50,854 nt of DNA, taken from Pelotomaculum_C sp050950345 (GTDB taxonomy: Bacteria > Bacillota > Desulfotomaculia > Desulfotomaculales > Pelotomaculaceae). The position numbers and the translations under genes were made by a program. Position 1 is the first letter of the stretch. Each line of letters begins with the position of its first letter. The stretch lies in the NCBI GenBank assembly GCA_050950345.1, contig JBMNHK010000009.1:1-50854 (forward strand). Direction: 5' to 3'. The notes below the pieces were generated by a model. That model was not told the origin of the DNA. It saw only the letters and a program-made list of their open reading frames with translations, and did not search any database. Shown in pieces: positions 17,671 to 25,225 of this stretch.

Positions 17671-17747
17671 AAACGTTTTGCTATCCATGGCAGGATTTGT
17701 TTGCCTGCTGTAGAAATAAATTGACAGTTGTTAATGGAGGGGATAAC

Positions 17748-18188
17748 TTGACCAATAAAAAAAAGAGTCCCCAGAGAGACATCCTTGCGGGATTTGGGCA
17801 GGATTTTCATTTTGATGACAACTTGGTTGACGAGAACACGGTTTTGGTTCAGCGCACCCTGCGTTCTGGTCAAAGTGTCCGCTACAATGGCAATGTTGTT
17901 ATCCTGGGGGATGTTAACCCGGGGGCTGAAGTTACGGCAACCGGTAATATCATAGTTGTGGGGGCTTTAAGAGGGGTTGTGCATGCCGGAGCCAACGGTG
18001 ACGAGACAGCGGTAGTTTTAGCATTACGGCTGAACCCTACCCAATTGAGGATTGCCAATCATATTACCAGGCCGCCTGATAACGAAACTATGGAAGTAGT
18101 ATTTCCGGAGATAGCCAGGATCCAAAATGGGGTTGTCACTATCGCTACTTTCCAGACCGGTGGTGAACGGCAGGGGAAGGCTATCTGA
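17748..18188 (+). CDS. minC: Septum site-determining protein MinC, C-terminal domain only
   Basis: MinC blocks FtsZ rings away from midcell. Its C-terminal beta-helix dimerises and binds MinD, and its N-terminal domain acts on FtsZ. This 146-residue product shows the C-terminal domain clearly: 'TLRSGQSVRYNGNVVILGDVN' region at about residues 42-62, 'GALRGVVHAGA' at about 78-88, then 'QLRIANHITRPPD'. The first 40 residues are short and charged and do not look like the roughly 100-residue MinC N-terminal domain (usual length 220-230). TTG 17748 follows GGAGGGG (17735-17741); the frame opens at 17697 but that still adds no room for the missing domain. MinD and MinE follow. Confidence 0.88.
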   Translation: MTNKKKSPQRDILAGFGQDFHFDDNLVDENTVLVQRTLRSGQSVRYNGNVVILGDVNPGAEVTATGNIIVVGALRGVVHAGANGDETAVVLALRLNPTQLRIANHITRPPDNETMEVVFPEIARIQNGVVTIATFQTGGERQGKAI

Positions 18189-18215
18189 GAAGCCTGCCGG
18201 CTTAATTATTTATTT

Positions 18216-18245
18216 GTCTTTCTTGACTAGGAAGACAACTTTTTA
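18216..18245 (+). terminator. Stem-loop between minC and minD
   Basis: GTCTTTC (18216-18222) pairs with GGAAGAC (18230-18236) through seven pairs and is followed by AACTTTTT. It may attenuate transcription from minC into minD. The same loop contains TTGACT, which could instead be part of a minD promoter. Confidence 0.35.
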
Positions 18246-18293
18246 AAACACTGTTTTGGGTTACACCGCATAATAGAGGAGGAAATTTTTTTT

Positions 18294-19088
18294 ATGGGTG
18301 AAGTAATCGTTATTACTTCCGGTAAGGGCGGTGTGGGAAAAACCACCACAGCGGCCAATATCGGCACAGGTTTAGCAGCATTGGGGTATAAGGTTGCATT
18401 GGTGGATACTGATATCGGCCTTAGAAACCTGGATGTTGTACTTGGACTGGAAAATAGAATCGTTTATGATATTGTTGATGTTGCTAATGGCAATTGCCGT
18501 CTCAAGCAAGCTCTGATCAAAGACAAACGGATAGAGGGACTCCATCTCTTACCGGCAGCCCAGACCAAAGATAAAACCGCTATTGCTCCGGAGCAGATGC
18601 AAAAGCTTTCCGAGGATCTGAAGAATGAATTTGATTATGTGATCATCGATTGTCCGGCAGGGATAGAACAGGGTTTTCGCAATGCCATAGCAGGAGCTGA
18701 TAGCGCTGTAGTAGTCACGACACCAGAGGTGTCGGCAGTACGGGATGCAGACCGTATCATTGGGCTTTTGGAAGCTGCTGAACTGCGCGAGCCAAAGTTG
18801 ATCATCAACCGCATCCGGCCTAAAATGGTCAGGCAGGGCGATATGATGGGCATTGAAGATATCATCGATATTTTGGCCGTTGACCTCCTTGGCGTTATCC
18901 CCGAAGACGAGATGATTGTTATTACTACCAACCGCGGTGAACCTGTGGTAACTGACCAGAGTGCCAAAGCCGGACAAGCCTACTATAATATTGTGCGGCG
19001 TATTACCGGGGAAGAGGTTCCCTTAATGGATATGAATGATGAAACCGGTTTTCTAAGCAAATTAAAAAAAATAATTGGCCTGAAGTAG
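18294..19088 (+). CDS. minD: Septum site-determining protein MinD
   Basis: MinD is the membrane-cycling ATPase that carries MinC to the poles. The 264-residue product has the deviant Walker A motif KGGVGKTT at residues 10-17, the 'DTDIGLRNLD' switch I region and 'IIDCPAGIEQGF' switch II, and a C-terminal amphipathic membrane-targeting helix ending K-L-K-K-I-I-G-L-K. GAGGAGG at about 18276-18282 precedes the ATG. minE follows 18 bases later, so the MinCDE set is complete in this operon. Confidence 0.97.
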   Translation: MGEVIVITSGKGGVGKTTTAANIGTGLAALGYKVALVDTDIGLRNLDVVLGLENRIVYDIVDVANGNCRLKQALIKDKRIEGLHLLPAAQTKDKTAIAPEQMQKLSEDLKNEFDYVIIDCPAGIEQGFRNAIAGADSAVVVTTPEVSAVRDADRIIGLLEAAELREPKLIINRIRPKMVRQGDMMGIEDIIDILAVDLLGVIPEDEMIVITTNRGEPVVTDQSAKAGQAYYNIVRRITGEEVPLMDMNDETGFLSKLKKIIGLK

Positions 19089-19106
19089 CAAGGGAGGGGT
19101 AAAAAA

Positions 19107-19379
19107 GTGCTGGATTTGTTTAAAAAGGTGTTCGGCAGAGAAGGCAGCAGCAAGCAAGTGGCCAAGGAGAGATTGCGCCTGGTTCTGGTTCACGACCGGA
19201 GCAGCTTGTCACCCCAGTTGCTGGAGACTCTTCGTAAGGAGTTGATTCAGGTGATTTCAAAATACATGGATATAGATGAAAATGGTCTGGATGTCAGTTT
19301 GGACTCCAGCGGCAACACTGTGGCCCTGGTAGCCAATATTCCTGTAAAAGGTATGAGAAGGACCGGGACAGCGCTTTGA
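19107..19379 (+). CDS. minE: Cell division topological specificity factor MinE
   Basis: MinE stimulates MinD ATPase and drives pole-to-pole or positional cycling of MinCD. The 90-residue product has the N-terminal amphipathic membrane-binding segment (L-D-L-F-K-K-V-F), the anti-MinCD region 'KERLRLVLVHDRS' at about 22-34, and the C-terminal dimer domain ending in 'VALVANIPVKG'. GTG 19107 is preceded by GGGAGGGG at about 19092-19098. A strong terminator follows. Confidence 0.95.
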   Translation: MLDLFKKVFGREGSSKQVAKERLRLVLVHDRSSLSPQLLETLRKELIQVISKYMDIDENGLDVSLDSSGNTVALVANIPVKGMRRTGTAL

Positions 19380-19399
19380 TTGAAATAGTGATTAATAAC

Positions 19400-19429
19400 A
19401 GCCCGTTATAAATATAGCGGGCTTTTTTT
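19400..19429 (+). terminator. Rho-independent terminator after minE
   Basis: AGCCCGTTAT (19400-19409) pairs with ATAGCGGGCT (19414-19423), ten pairs with one wobble, followed by a run of seven T. It marks the end of the minCDE transcript. Confidence 0.9.
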
Positions 19430-19505
19430 ATGCAAAACACTATAATATAATAAAACAGGTGCCTTTGGTGGGTCATGCTCAAGCATTATACTTTGCAGAT
19501 AGAGA

Positions 19506-20693
19506 GTGTTTGTAATGTTACTACACAGCAGGATCTTAAAAAAGATTGATTATACATTATTATTAACGGTGATTACCATTATACTGTTTAGCCTGGTGGT
19601 GATTTACAGTGCCACCAAACCTACGGAAGTGTTGACCATAACAGAAAGTGCAGGTGGAGCTGATGCTTTTGCGTATGTCAGAAGGCAGCTCATATTCATA
19701 ATCGCCGGTCTTGTGGCTATGGCGGCAGCTATTTATATTCGTTACGAAGAATTGGCCAAATACTCTAAAGCTTTATACGTCTTTAACCTGATTATCCTGG
19801 GGGCGGTATTGCTTGTAGGTGATTCGGCACTGGGCGCCCAGCGCTGGATAGAAATTGGCCCTTTTCGCTTTCAGCCTTCGGAATTTTCCAAGCTGATCAT
19901 CATTATTTGTTTTGCTGACTTTTTAAACTCGCGCCGGGGCAAATTAAACAACTTCAAGGACTTATTGCCATGTTTTGCTTATATCGCTGTGCCTCTCGTC
20001 TTGATTTTAAGACAACCTGATCTGGGAACTTCTCTGGTCTTTATTGCCATTATGTTTGGCATGCTATTTGCTGCGGGTGCCCGCCCATCCTTATTGGTTG
20101 GCCTGATCCTGGGGGGGCTCTCAATTACTTGCCTGTGGATCTGGGCCCATTTATGGCTTGCCGCAAACACTGGTTTTGATCTCTGGATACCTTTAAAAGA
20201 TTATCAGCTTAAACGACTGATTATCTTTCTTAATCCCTGGCAGGACTGGCATGGTGCTGGTTACCATATCATTCAGTCTCAGATTGCCATTGGGCAAGGG
20301 GGGCTGTGGGGCCGCGGCCTGTTTCAAGGCAGTCAGACCCACGGTAATTTTCTGCCGATTCAAGAAACCGACTTTGTTTTTTCAGTGGTAGGAGAGGAGC
20401 TGGGCTTTGTCGGTGCGGTATTTCTGTTGCTTTTGTTTTATGTCTTGATCTACAGGTGCATTTTTATCGCTGCTAACGCCAAAGATAGTTTCGGGTATCT
20501 TATCGTTGCAGGTGTTGTCTCTATGCTGACCTTTCATATCCTTATTAATGTAGGTATGACCGCAGGTATTATGCCGGTTACCGGTATCCCTTTGCCTATG
20601 TTCAGTTATGGGGGCAGCAATATGATCACCAATTTGATCGCCCTGGGATTGGTTTTAAATATCAACATGCGCAGACAGAAGATTGTATTTTAA
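19506..20693 (+). CDS. rodA: Peptidoglycan glycosyltransferase RodA (SEDS family)
   Basis: RodA polymerises glycan strands with PBP2 during elongation. The product of up to 395 residues has about ten transmembrane segments and the SEDS signatures: 'GAQRWIEIGPFRFQPSEFSKL' region near residue 110-130, the 'QPDLGTSLVF' segment, 'NPWQDWHGAGYH' and 'QSQIAIGQGGLWGRGL' in the catalytic loop, and the C-terminal 'GIPLPMFSYGGS' signature. The start is GTG 19506 or ATG 19515; the ribosome binding site is weak for both. It follows minE and is ended by a terminator at 20732. FtsW/SpoVE paralogues share these motifs, but the mre/min context favours RodA. Confidence 0.92.
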   Translation: MFVMLLHSRILKKIDYTLLLTVITIILFSLVVIYSATKPTEVLTITESAGGADAFAYVRRQLIFIIAGLVAMAAAIYIRYEELAKYSKALYVFNLIILGAVLLVGDSALGAQRWIEIGPFRFQPSEFSKLIIIICFADFLNSRRGKLNNFKDLLPCFAYIAVPLVLILRQPDLGTSLVFIAIMFGMLFAAGARPSLLVGLILGGLSITCLWIWAHLWLAANTGFDLWIPLKDYQLKRLIIFLNPWQDWHGAGYHIIQSQIAIGQGGLWGRGLFQGSQTHGNFLPIQETDFVFSVVGEELGFVGAVFLLLLFYVLIYRCIFIAANAKDSFGYLIVAGVVSMLTFHILINVGMTAGIMPVTGIPLPMFSYGGSNMITNLIALGLVLNINMRRQKIVF

Positions 20694-20731
20694 AACAATG
20701 GCGCTACGTGATAATGCCCCATCTGTCTTTT

Positions 20732-20753
20732 GAGCCTTGCGAGGCTCTTTTTT
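20732..20753 (+). terminator. Rho-independent terminator after rodA
   Basis: GAGCCT (20732-20737) and AGGCTC (20742-20747) with loop TGCG, followed by TTTTTT. It lies upstream of the chosen spoIVFA start and rules out earlier in-frame starts. Confidence 0.85.
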
Positions 20754-20823
20754 ATTACTAAAAGTCATATTCCTTTTACAGGGAAATATACTTTATCAGA
20801 CAAGCCTTATTGGGGGTATGCAC

Positions 20824-21567
20824 ATGAAAGGTTTAGGGGTTAAACAAAACAAAACTTACGAGCCGGATGATTTTTTGTCCAGTTACCGGCCGCCGCATTG
20901 GAAAAAACCAAAGCGTATTAAAGGCCCAAATCATAACATAGTCAGAATAATTTCGGCAGTGATCATTTTGACGATATTTCTGACCCTAAATCAAACCACT
21001 CATCCCTGGGGGATAAGTGCAAGGGATACCTTAAGAGAAGTCCTGACCACCGAATGGGATTACCAGGCTGCTTTTGGCAAGGCAATTGATTTTGCCCTGG
21101 CTGTAGCCAATGATGATTGGCGTGCCGGTATGAGTTCACAACCGGTAATTTCAACAGACGGTCTTAATCTTGCGGCGGAAACATTACAGCTTCCGGTGTC
21201 CGGCAAGGTAGTGCGGGGCTTTGGTATGGTAACAGATCCTATTGATAACCTGGAGCGTTTTCATTCAGGTATTGACATAGCGACTCCTGTGGGCAGTCCG
21301 GTGCGTGCCGTGCTGCATGGTGTGGTGGAAAAGTTGGGGGACAGCCCTGAACTGGGGAAATATGTTCTGCTCAAACACGCTGAAGGTTCCTTTTCCTTAT
21401 ATGGTGAGCTGGCACGCATAACTGTTGAAGAGGGACAAGGGATCCAGGCCGGGCAGATCATAGGTGAGGTTGGCAACACCGGTGACATACCTGGCGGCGG
21501 GCTCCACTTTGAGCTGAGGGAAAATTACAAGCTGGTGGATCCCCTTACCAAATTGCAGCTCAGGTAA
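20824..21567 (+). CDS. spoIVFA: SpoIVFA-like M23-domain protein (regulator of SpoIVFB)
   Basis: In Bacillus, SpoIVFA anchors and inhibits the sigma-K processing protease SpoIVFB in the outer forespore membrane. This 247-residue product has a cytoplasmic N-terminus, one transmembrane helix at about residues 43-60, and a C-terminal LytM/M23 domain (about 140-247). The domain keeps an H-S-G-I-D zinc motif, but the terminal H-x-H motif reads G-L-H, so one of the usual active-site His residues is Gly and catalysis is doubtful. ATG 20824 follows GGGGG (20812-20816). It sits directly before spoIVFB and near rplU-rpmA-spo0B-obgE, the same order as Bacillus, which supports the assignment over a plain M23 peptidase. 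Confidence 0.8.
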   Translation: MKGLGVKQNKTYEPDDFLSSYRPPHWKKPKRIKGPNHNIVRIISAVIILTIFLTLNQTTHPWGISARDTLREVLTTEWDYQAAFGKAIDFALAVANDDWRAGMSSQPVISTDGLNLAAETLQLPVSGKVVRGFGMVTDPIDNLERFHSGIDIATPVGSPVRAVLHGVVEKLGDSPELGKYVLLKHAEGSFSLYGELARITVEEGQGIQAGQIIGEVGNTGDIPGGGLHFELRENYKLVDPLTKLQLR

Positions 21568-21585
21568 AAGTGGAGGCGTATTAAT

Positions 21586-22461
21586 TTGAAACTCGGCCGC
21601 ATTTATGGTATTAATATACACCTGAATAATGGATTTTTAGCCCTTCTAGGGCTGTTTTTTATAGCCGGCGTGCTAGGCAAAGGCCTCATTGCTTTTGGCA
21701 TCGTACTGCTGCATGAGTTGGCTCATGTTGCCGCCGCGCGGTATATTAATGTCGGTGTTTCCGATGTGGAGCTATTGCCCTTCGGGGGTGTAAGCCGTAT
21801 TGGCAGCGAGGTGGTATTTGACCCGGCCAAAGAAATTTATGTAGCTATAGTTGGCCCTGCCACCAACTTTTTATTGTTTGGACTGGGCACGGCTTTAAGA
21901 AACAACGGCTTGTGGTGCAATGACCTCAACACCTTTTTCCTTCAGGCCAACCTTATGGTGGCTGCTTTCAACCTTCTGCCGGCCTTGCCTTTGGATGGCG
22001 GCAGGGTGTACAGGGCCTGTCTTGCTAAACGCATTGGTTTCAAAGAGGCCACCTACCAGGCTGCCTGGTGGGGACAGTTCTGGGGCGTGTTCATCGTGCT
22101 GGGCGGGGTTGTGGGGCTAATGGCAGGAATGTCCGGCCTGGATATCGTTATAATTGGCGCTTTCCTGTTATATGCCGCTACTAAGGAAAAAGCTTTGGCT
22201 CCCTACCATTTTATCCGGCATCTGGCCCAAAAAAAACTAGAGCTTGCCACCGTGGGTGTATTACCGGGAGAAACACTGGTGTCTCTAGATACTGTCCGTC
22301 TGGGGGACATTCTGCGTTTATTTGTCCCCAAACGCTTCCATCTGGTGCTGCTGGTTGATAAGGATTACCGGTATTGCGGTATGGTCAGCGAAGCTCAAAT
22401 GCTCGACGCCATGCTGAAAGAAGGCCTGGACATACCCATAGGGCGTATTGCCGGTCAATAA
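21586..22461 (+). CDS. spoIVFB: Stage IV sporulation protein FB, site-2-type metalloprotease (M50)
   Basis: SpoIVFB is an intramembrane protease that cleaves pro-sigma-K in the mother cell. The 291-residue product is a polytopic membrane protein with the zinc motif H43-E-L-A-H47 and the third ligand in 'LPLDGGR' (Asp138), almost the same numbering as in Bacillus. The C-terminal 90 residues resemble the CBS-type domain that in SpoIVFB binds ATP. TTG 21586 follows TGGAGG at about 21571-21576. It lies 18 bases after spoIVFA and is probably co-transcribed with it. Confidence 0.9.
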   Translation: MKLGRIYGINIHLNNGFLALLGLFFIAGVLGKGLIAFGIVLLHELAHVAAARYINVGVSDVELLPFGGVSRIGSEVVFDPAKEIYVAIVGPATNFLLFGLGTALRNNGLWCNDLNTFFLQANLMVAAFNLLPALPLDGGRVYRACLAKRIGFKEATYQAAWWGQFWGVFIVLGGVVGLMAGMSGLDIVIIGAFLLYAATKEKALAPYHFIRHLAQKKLELATVGVLPGETLVSLDTVRLGDILRLFVPKRFHLVLLVDKDYRYCGMVSEAQMLDAMLKEGLDIPIGRIAGQ

Positions 22462-22635
22462 ATGAAAATAGGCTTTCTTATGAGCCAATAACGCTGCTGG
22501 TTGCAGGTTTTTAACTGCAGATTGCAGAATAACGATAATCAGAATATTGTTCCGGTATATTTTGGTTATACTGATAAAAAGAACCCGGTTTACGGACCAG
22601 GGTTGGATTAAGAACACAGGAGATACGTAGCGGTT
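22462..22635 (+). promoter_or_regulatory. Intergenic region before the radical SAM gene
   Basis: This 174-base gap probably carries the promoter for the radical SAM-rng transcript. A TATACT -10-like box lies at 22567-22572, without a good -35. Short imperfect inverted repeats (TGCAG/CTGCA near 22502-22526, AACCC/GGGTT near 22582-22605) are present but no known leader is recognised. Confidence 0.3.
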
Positions 22636-24480
22636 ATGGATATACTTGAGCAAATATTGCTACAGGTGAAAAAACCCGCCCGCTATACCGGGGGGGAATG
22701 GAACGCGGTGCACAAGGAATGGGACAAGGTGGACTTAAAAATCGCTTTTGCCTTTCCCGATGTTTATGAAGTGGGGATGTCCTATCTTGGTCTGCAGATC
22801 TTTTATGAGATCATCAACCGCAGGGAAGACAGCTTAATGGAAAGGGTGTTTGCTCCCTGGCCGGATATGGAAGAGAAAATGCGTGAGTATGGCCTTGGCT
22901 TATTCAGCATAGAGTCTCGCCGGCCGGTAAGGGATTTCGACGTGATCGCTTTTACGCTGCAATACGAGATGTCTTATACCAATGTGTTAAATATGCTGGA
23001 TTTAGCAGGTATTCCCCTGGAGGCTCAGCAGCGTGATGAACAAGATCCTCTTGTGATAGCCGGTGGGCCATGCGCTTTCAACCCGGAACCCATGGCCCAA
23101 TTTTTTGATCTCCTGGCTATTGGTGAGGGGGAGGAAGTCATTGGCGAGCTCGTCGATACGATTTTGCAGGGAAGGCAAAGAGGCCTCTCCCGACAAGAAC
23201 TTTTGCTGGAATTAGCAAAATTGCCCGGGATTTATGTGCCGGGTTTGTATCAGGTCGCATACAAAAGCGATGGTTCTGTGGCCAAGGTAGCGCCGTTACG
23301 GGGGGAGGCCCCGCCTAAAATAACTAAAAGGATCGTCAAAGACTTCGATAAAGCCCCATATCCCACCCGTCCCCTGGTCCCCTCCACAGAAGTGGTCCAT
23401 GACCGGATTTTGCTGGAAGTGCTGCGGGGCTGCACCAGAGGGTGCCGTTTTTGTCAGGCCGGCATACTTAACCGTCCAGTGCGGGAAAAGGAGCCCGGTA
23501 CTGTACTGGCGCAGGCGGCTGCTTTACTGGCCAGCACCGGCTACGATGAGATTTCACTGACTTCTCTCAGTACCAGCGATTATACCCCTGTAAGAGAGGT
23601 TATTAAAGCATTACATAATCGTCATGGAGCTAATAAGGTAGGCATATCACTACCCTCCTTGCGGGTGGACAATTTTTCTGTGGAACTGGCCAAAGAGGTG
23701 CAGCGGGTGCGGCGCTCTTCCTTGACTTTTGCGCCTGAGGCAGGTACCCAGCGGTTGCGTAATGTGATTAATAAAGGTGTCACTGAAAAAGACCTGCTTG
23801 AGACTGCAGGAGCGGCCTTCAGGGAAGGCTGGCGGGGGATAAAACTATATTTTATGATCGGTTTGCCTACAGAGACAGACCAGGATCTGGACGGAATTGC
23901 CGATTTAGCGAAAAAAGTGCTGGAACTCGGTCGTCAAGCACGGGTGCCGCGCAATAAATTGAGGGTGACAGTAAGTGTTTCGTCCTTTGTTCCCAAAGCG
24001 CATACGGCTTTCCAGTGGGAGCCTCAGGATGGTTTAGACGAACTAAAAAGGAAACAGGCATATCTGGCCGGCCGGCTTAAAGAGCGCGGTATCGTATATA
24101 ATTACCACGATGCAGGACAGAGCTTCATGGAAGCTGTTTTTGCCAGGGGTGACCGCCGCTTAGGAGATGTTCTGCTGCATGCCTTAAAGCTGGGATGCAA
24201 ATTTGACGGTTGGACGGAGTATTTTAATCTGGAGCGCTGGCTGGAAGCCTTCCGCCTGGCCGGTATTGAGCCGGCGTTGTATGCAGGCAGGCGCTATGGT
24301 TATGAGGAAACTTTGCCCTGGGATCATATAGATAGCGGTGTTGCCAAAGATTACCTGGTGGAAGAGCACCGTCGTGGGCTGGCAGGGTTGACCACTGCTG
24401 ATTGCCGTTCGGGTGGATGTCCTGGTTGCGGCTTGTGTACGGCGCTGGAGACCGGGCCGAGTTTTGCGGGAGGGTTATAG
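22636..24480 (+). CDS. TIGR03960 family B12-binding-type radical SAM protein
   Basis: The 614-residue product has a B12-binding-like N-terminal fold (about residues 20-200, with the 'FPDVYEVGMSYLGLQ' phrase typical of the family), then a radical SAM core with the [4Fe-4S] motif C266-x-x-x-C270-x-x-C273, and a C-terminal Cys-rich tail (D-C-R-S-G-G-C-P-G-C-G-L-C). This matches the TIGR03960 family, whose substrate is not known to me. It ends 2 bases before the DUF2344 gene, its constant partner, and upstream of rng and rplU. The association with RNase G and ribosomal proteins suggests a role in RNA or ribosome modification, but that is inference. Confidence 0.88.
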   Translation: MDILEQILLQVKKPARYTGGEWNAVHKEWDKVDLKIAFAFPDVYEVGMSYLGLQIFYEIINRREDSLMERVFAPWPDMEEKMREYGLGLFSIESRRPVRDFDVIAFTLQYEMSYTNVLNMLDLAGIPLEAQQRDEQDPLVIAGGPCAFNPEPMAQFFDLLAIGEGEEVIGELVDTILQGRQRGLSRQELLLELAKLPGIYVPGLYQVAYKSDGSVAKVAPLRGEAPPKITKRIVKDFDKAPYPTRPLVPSTEVVHDRILLEVLRGCTRGCRFCQAGILNRPVREKEPGTVLAQAAALLASTGYDEISLTSLSTSDYTPVREVIKALHNRHGANKVGISLPSLRVDNFSVELAKEVQRVRRSSLTFAPEAGTQRLRNVINKGVTEKDLLETAGAAFREGWRGIKLYFMIGLPTETDQDLDGIADLAKKVLELGRQARVPRNKLRVTVSVSSFVPKAHTAFQWEPQDGLDELKRKQAYLAGRLKERGIVYNYHDAGQSFMEAVFARGDRRLGDVLLHALKLGCKFDGWTEYFNLERWLEAFRLAGIEPALYAGRRYGYEETLPWDHIDSGVAKDYLVEEHRRGLAGLTTADCRSGGCPGCGLCTALETGPSFAGGL

Positions 24481-24482
24481 AT

Positions 24483-25169
24483 ATGCCTGTTTACCGGATC
24501 ATGTATCGCAAAGAAGGACCCGCCCGCTATATTTCCCATCTTGATTTGTTGAGGACAGTTGAGCGGTCCGCCAGAAGGGCCGGTTTGCCCATCGCTTTTA
24601 CCAGCGGTTTTAATCCACGTCCCAAAATGACCTTTGCCGCCCCTCTTTCTGTTGGTACGGCAGGCGAGGCGGAGTTTGCCGACCTGGAACTGACTGAAGA
24701 TTTAACGGCAGTTGCTGTTTTCAACAGCCTTGCCGGGACATTACCGGAAGGCCTGAGCCTGACAGAAGTGCGTGAAATTAATGAACAGTCACCCTCATTA
24801 ATGTCTTTGGTGGAGCGTGCCACCTACCGGGCGACAGGTAGATTGGCAGCCCCTGTTAGCCCTGAGGCTTTGCAGCTGGCCATAGATGCCTTCCTGGCCC
24901 TGCCGGAGATCCCGGTCCAGCGAAAAAACAAGGCCGGGGAAATTAAAATATATGATATCAGGCCTGGGATTTTCGACATATCAGGTAAGTTGGTAGATGA
25001 TATAATTATTATTGAAACAGAGCTAAAAACAGGTAGCCGTAATAATATAAGGCTGGATGAAGTGATGGACGCCTTTGCAGCACACAGCAAGCTACCTTTG
25101 CAGGGTAAATTCTCTTTATTCAGGACGGGACTTTACAGAGGGGAAAAAAGTCCGCAGATGTTGTGGTAA
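24483..25169 (+). CDS. TIGR03936 family radical SAM-associated protein (DUF2344)
   Basis: A 228-residue soluble protein opening with the family phrase 'YRIMYRKEGPARYISHLDLL' region (residues 4-23) and 'AFTSGFNPRPKM' at about 38-49, matching DUF2344. Members occur fused to or next to the TIGR03960 radical SAM protein. The frame extends back to 24402 inside the previous gene, but ATG 24483 has GGGAGGG upstream (24468-24474) and gives the usual N-terminus. Function unknown; the phrase S-G-F-N-P-R-P-K is the most conserved part and could bind the partner's substrate. Confidence 0.88.
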   Translation: MPVYRIMYRKEGPARYISHLDLLRTVERSARRAGLPIAFTSGFNPRPKMTFAAPLSVGTAGEAEFADLELTEDLTAVAVFNSLAGTLPEGLSLTEVREINEQSPSLMSLVERATYRATGRLAAPVSPEALQLAIDAFLALPEIPVQRKNKAGEIKIYDIRPGIFDISGKLVDDIIIIETELKTGSRNNIRLDEVMDAFAAHSKLPLQGKFSLFRTGLYRGEKSPQMLW

Positions 25170-25225
25170 TGTATGAGCATAACTCGACTGTAGGTACATA
25201 TTGATTTGCTTGTGAGGAGAATTAC

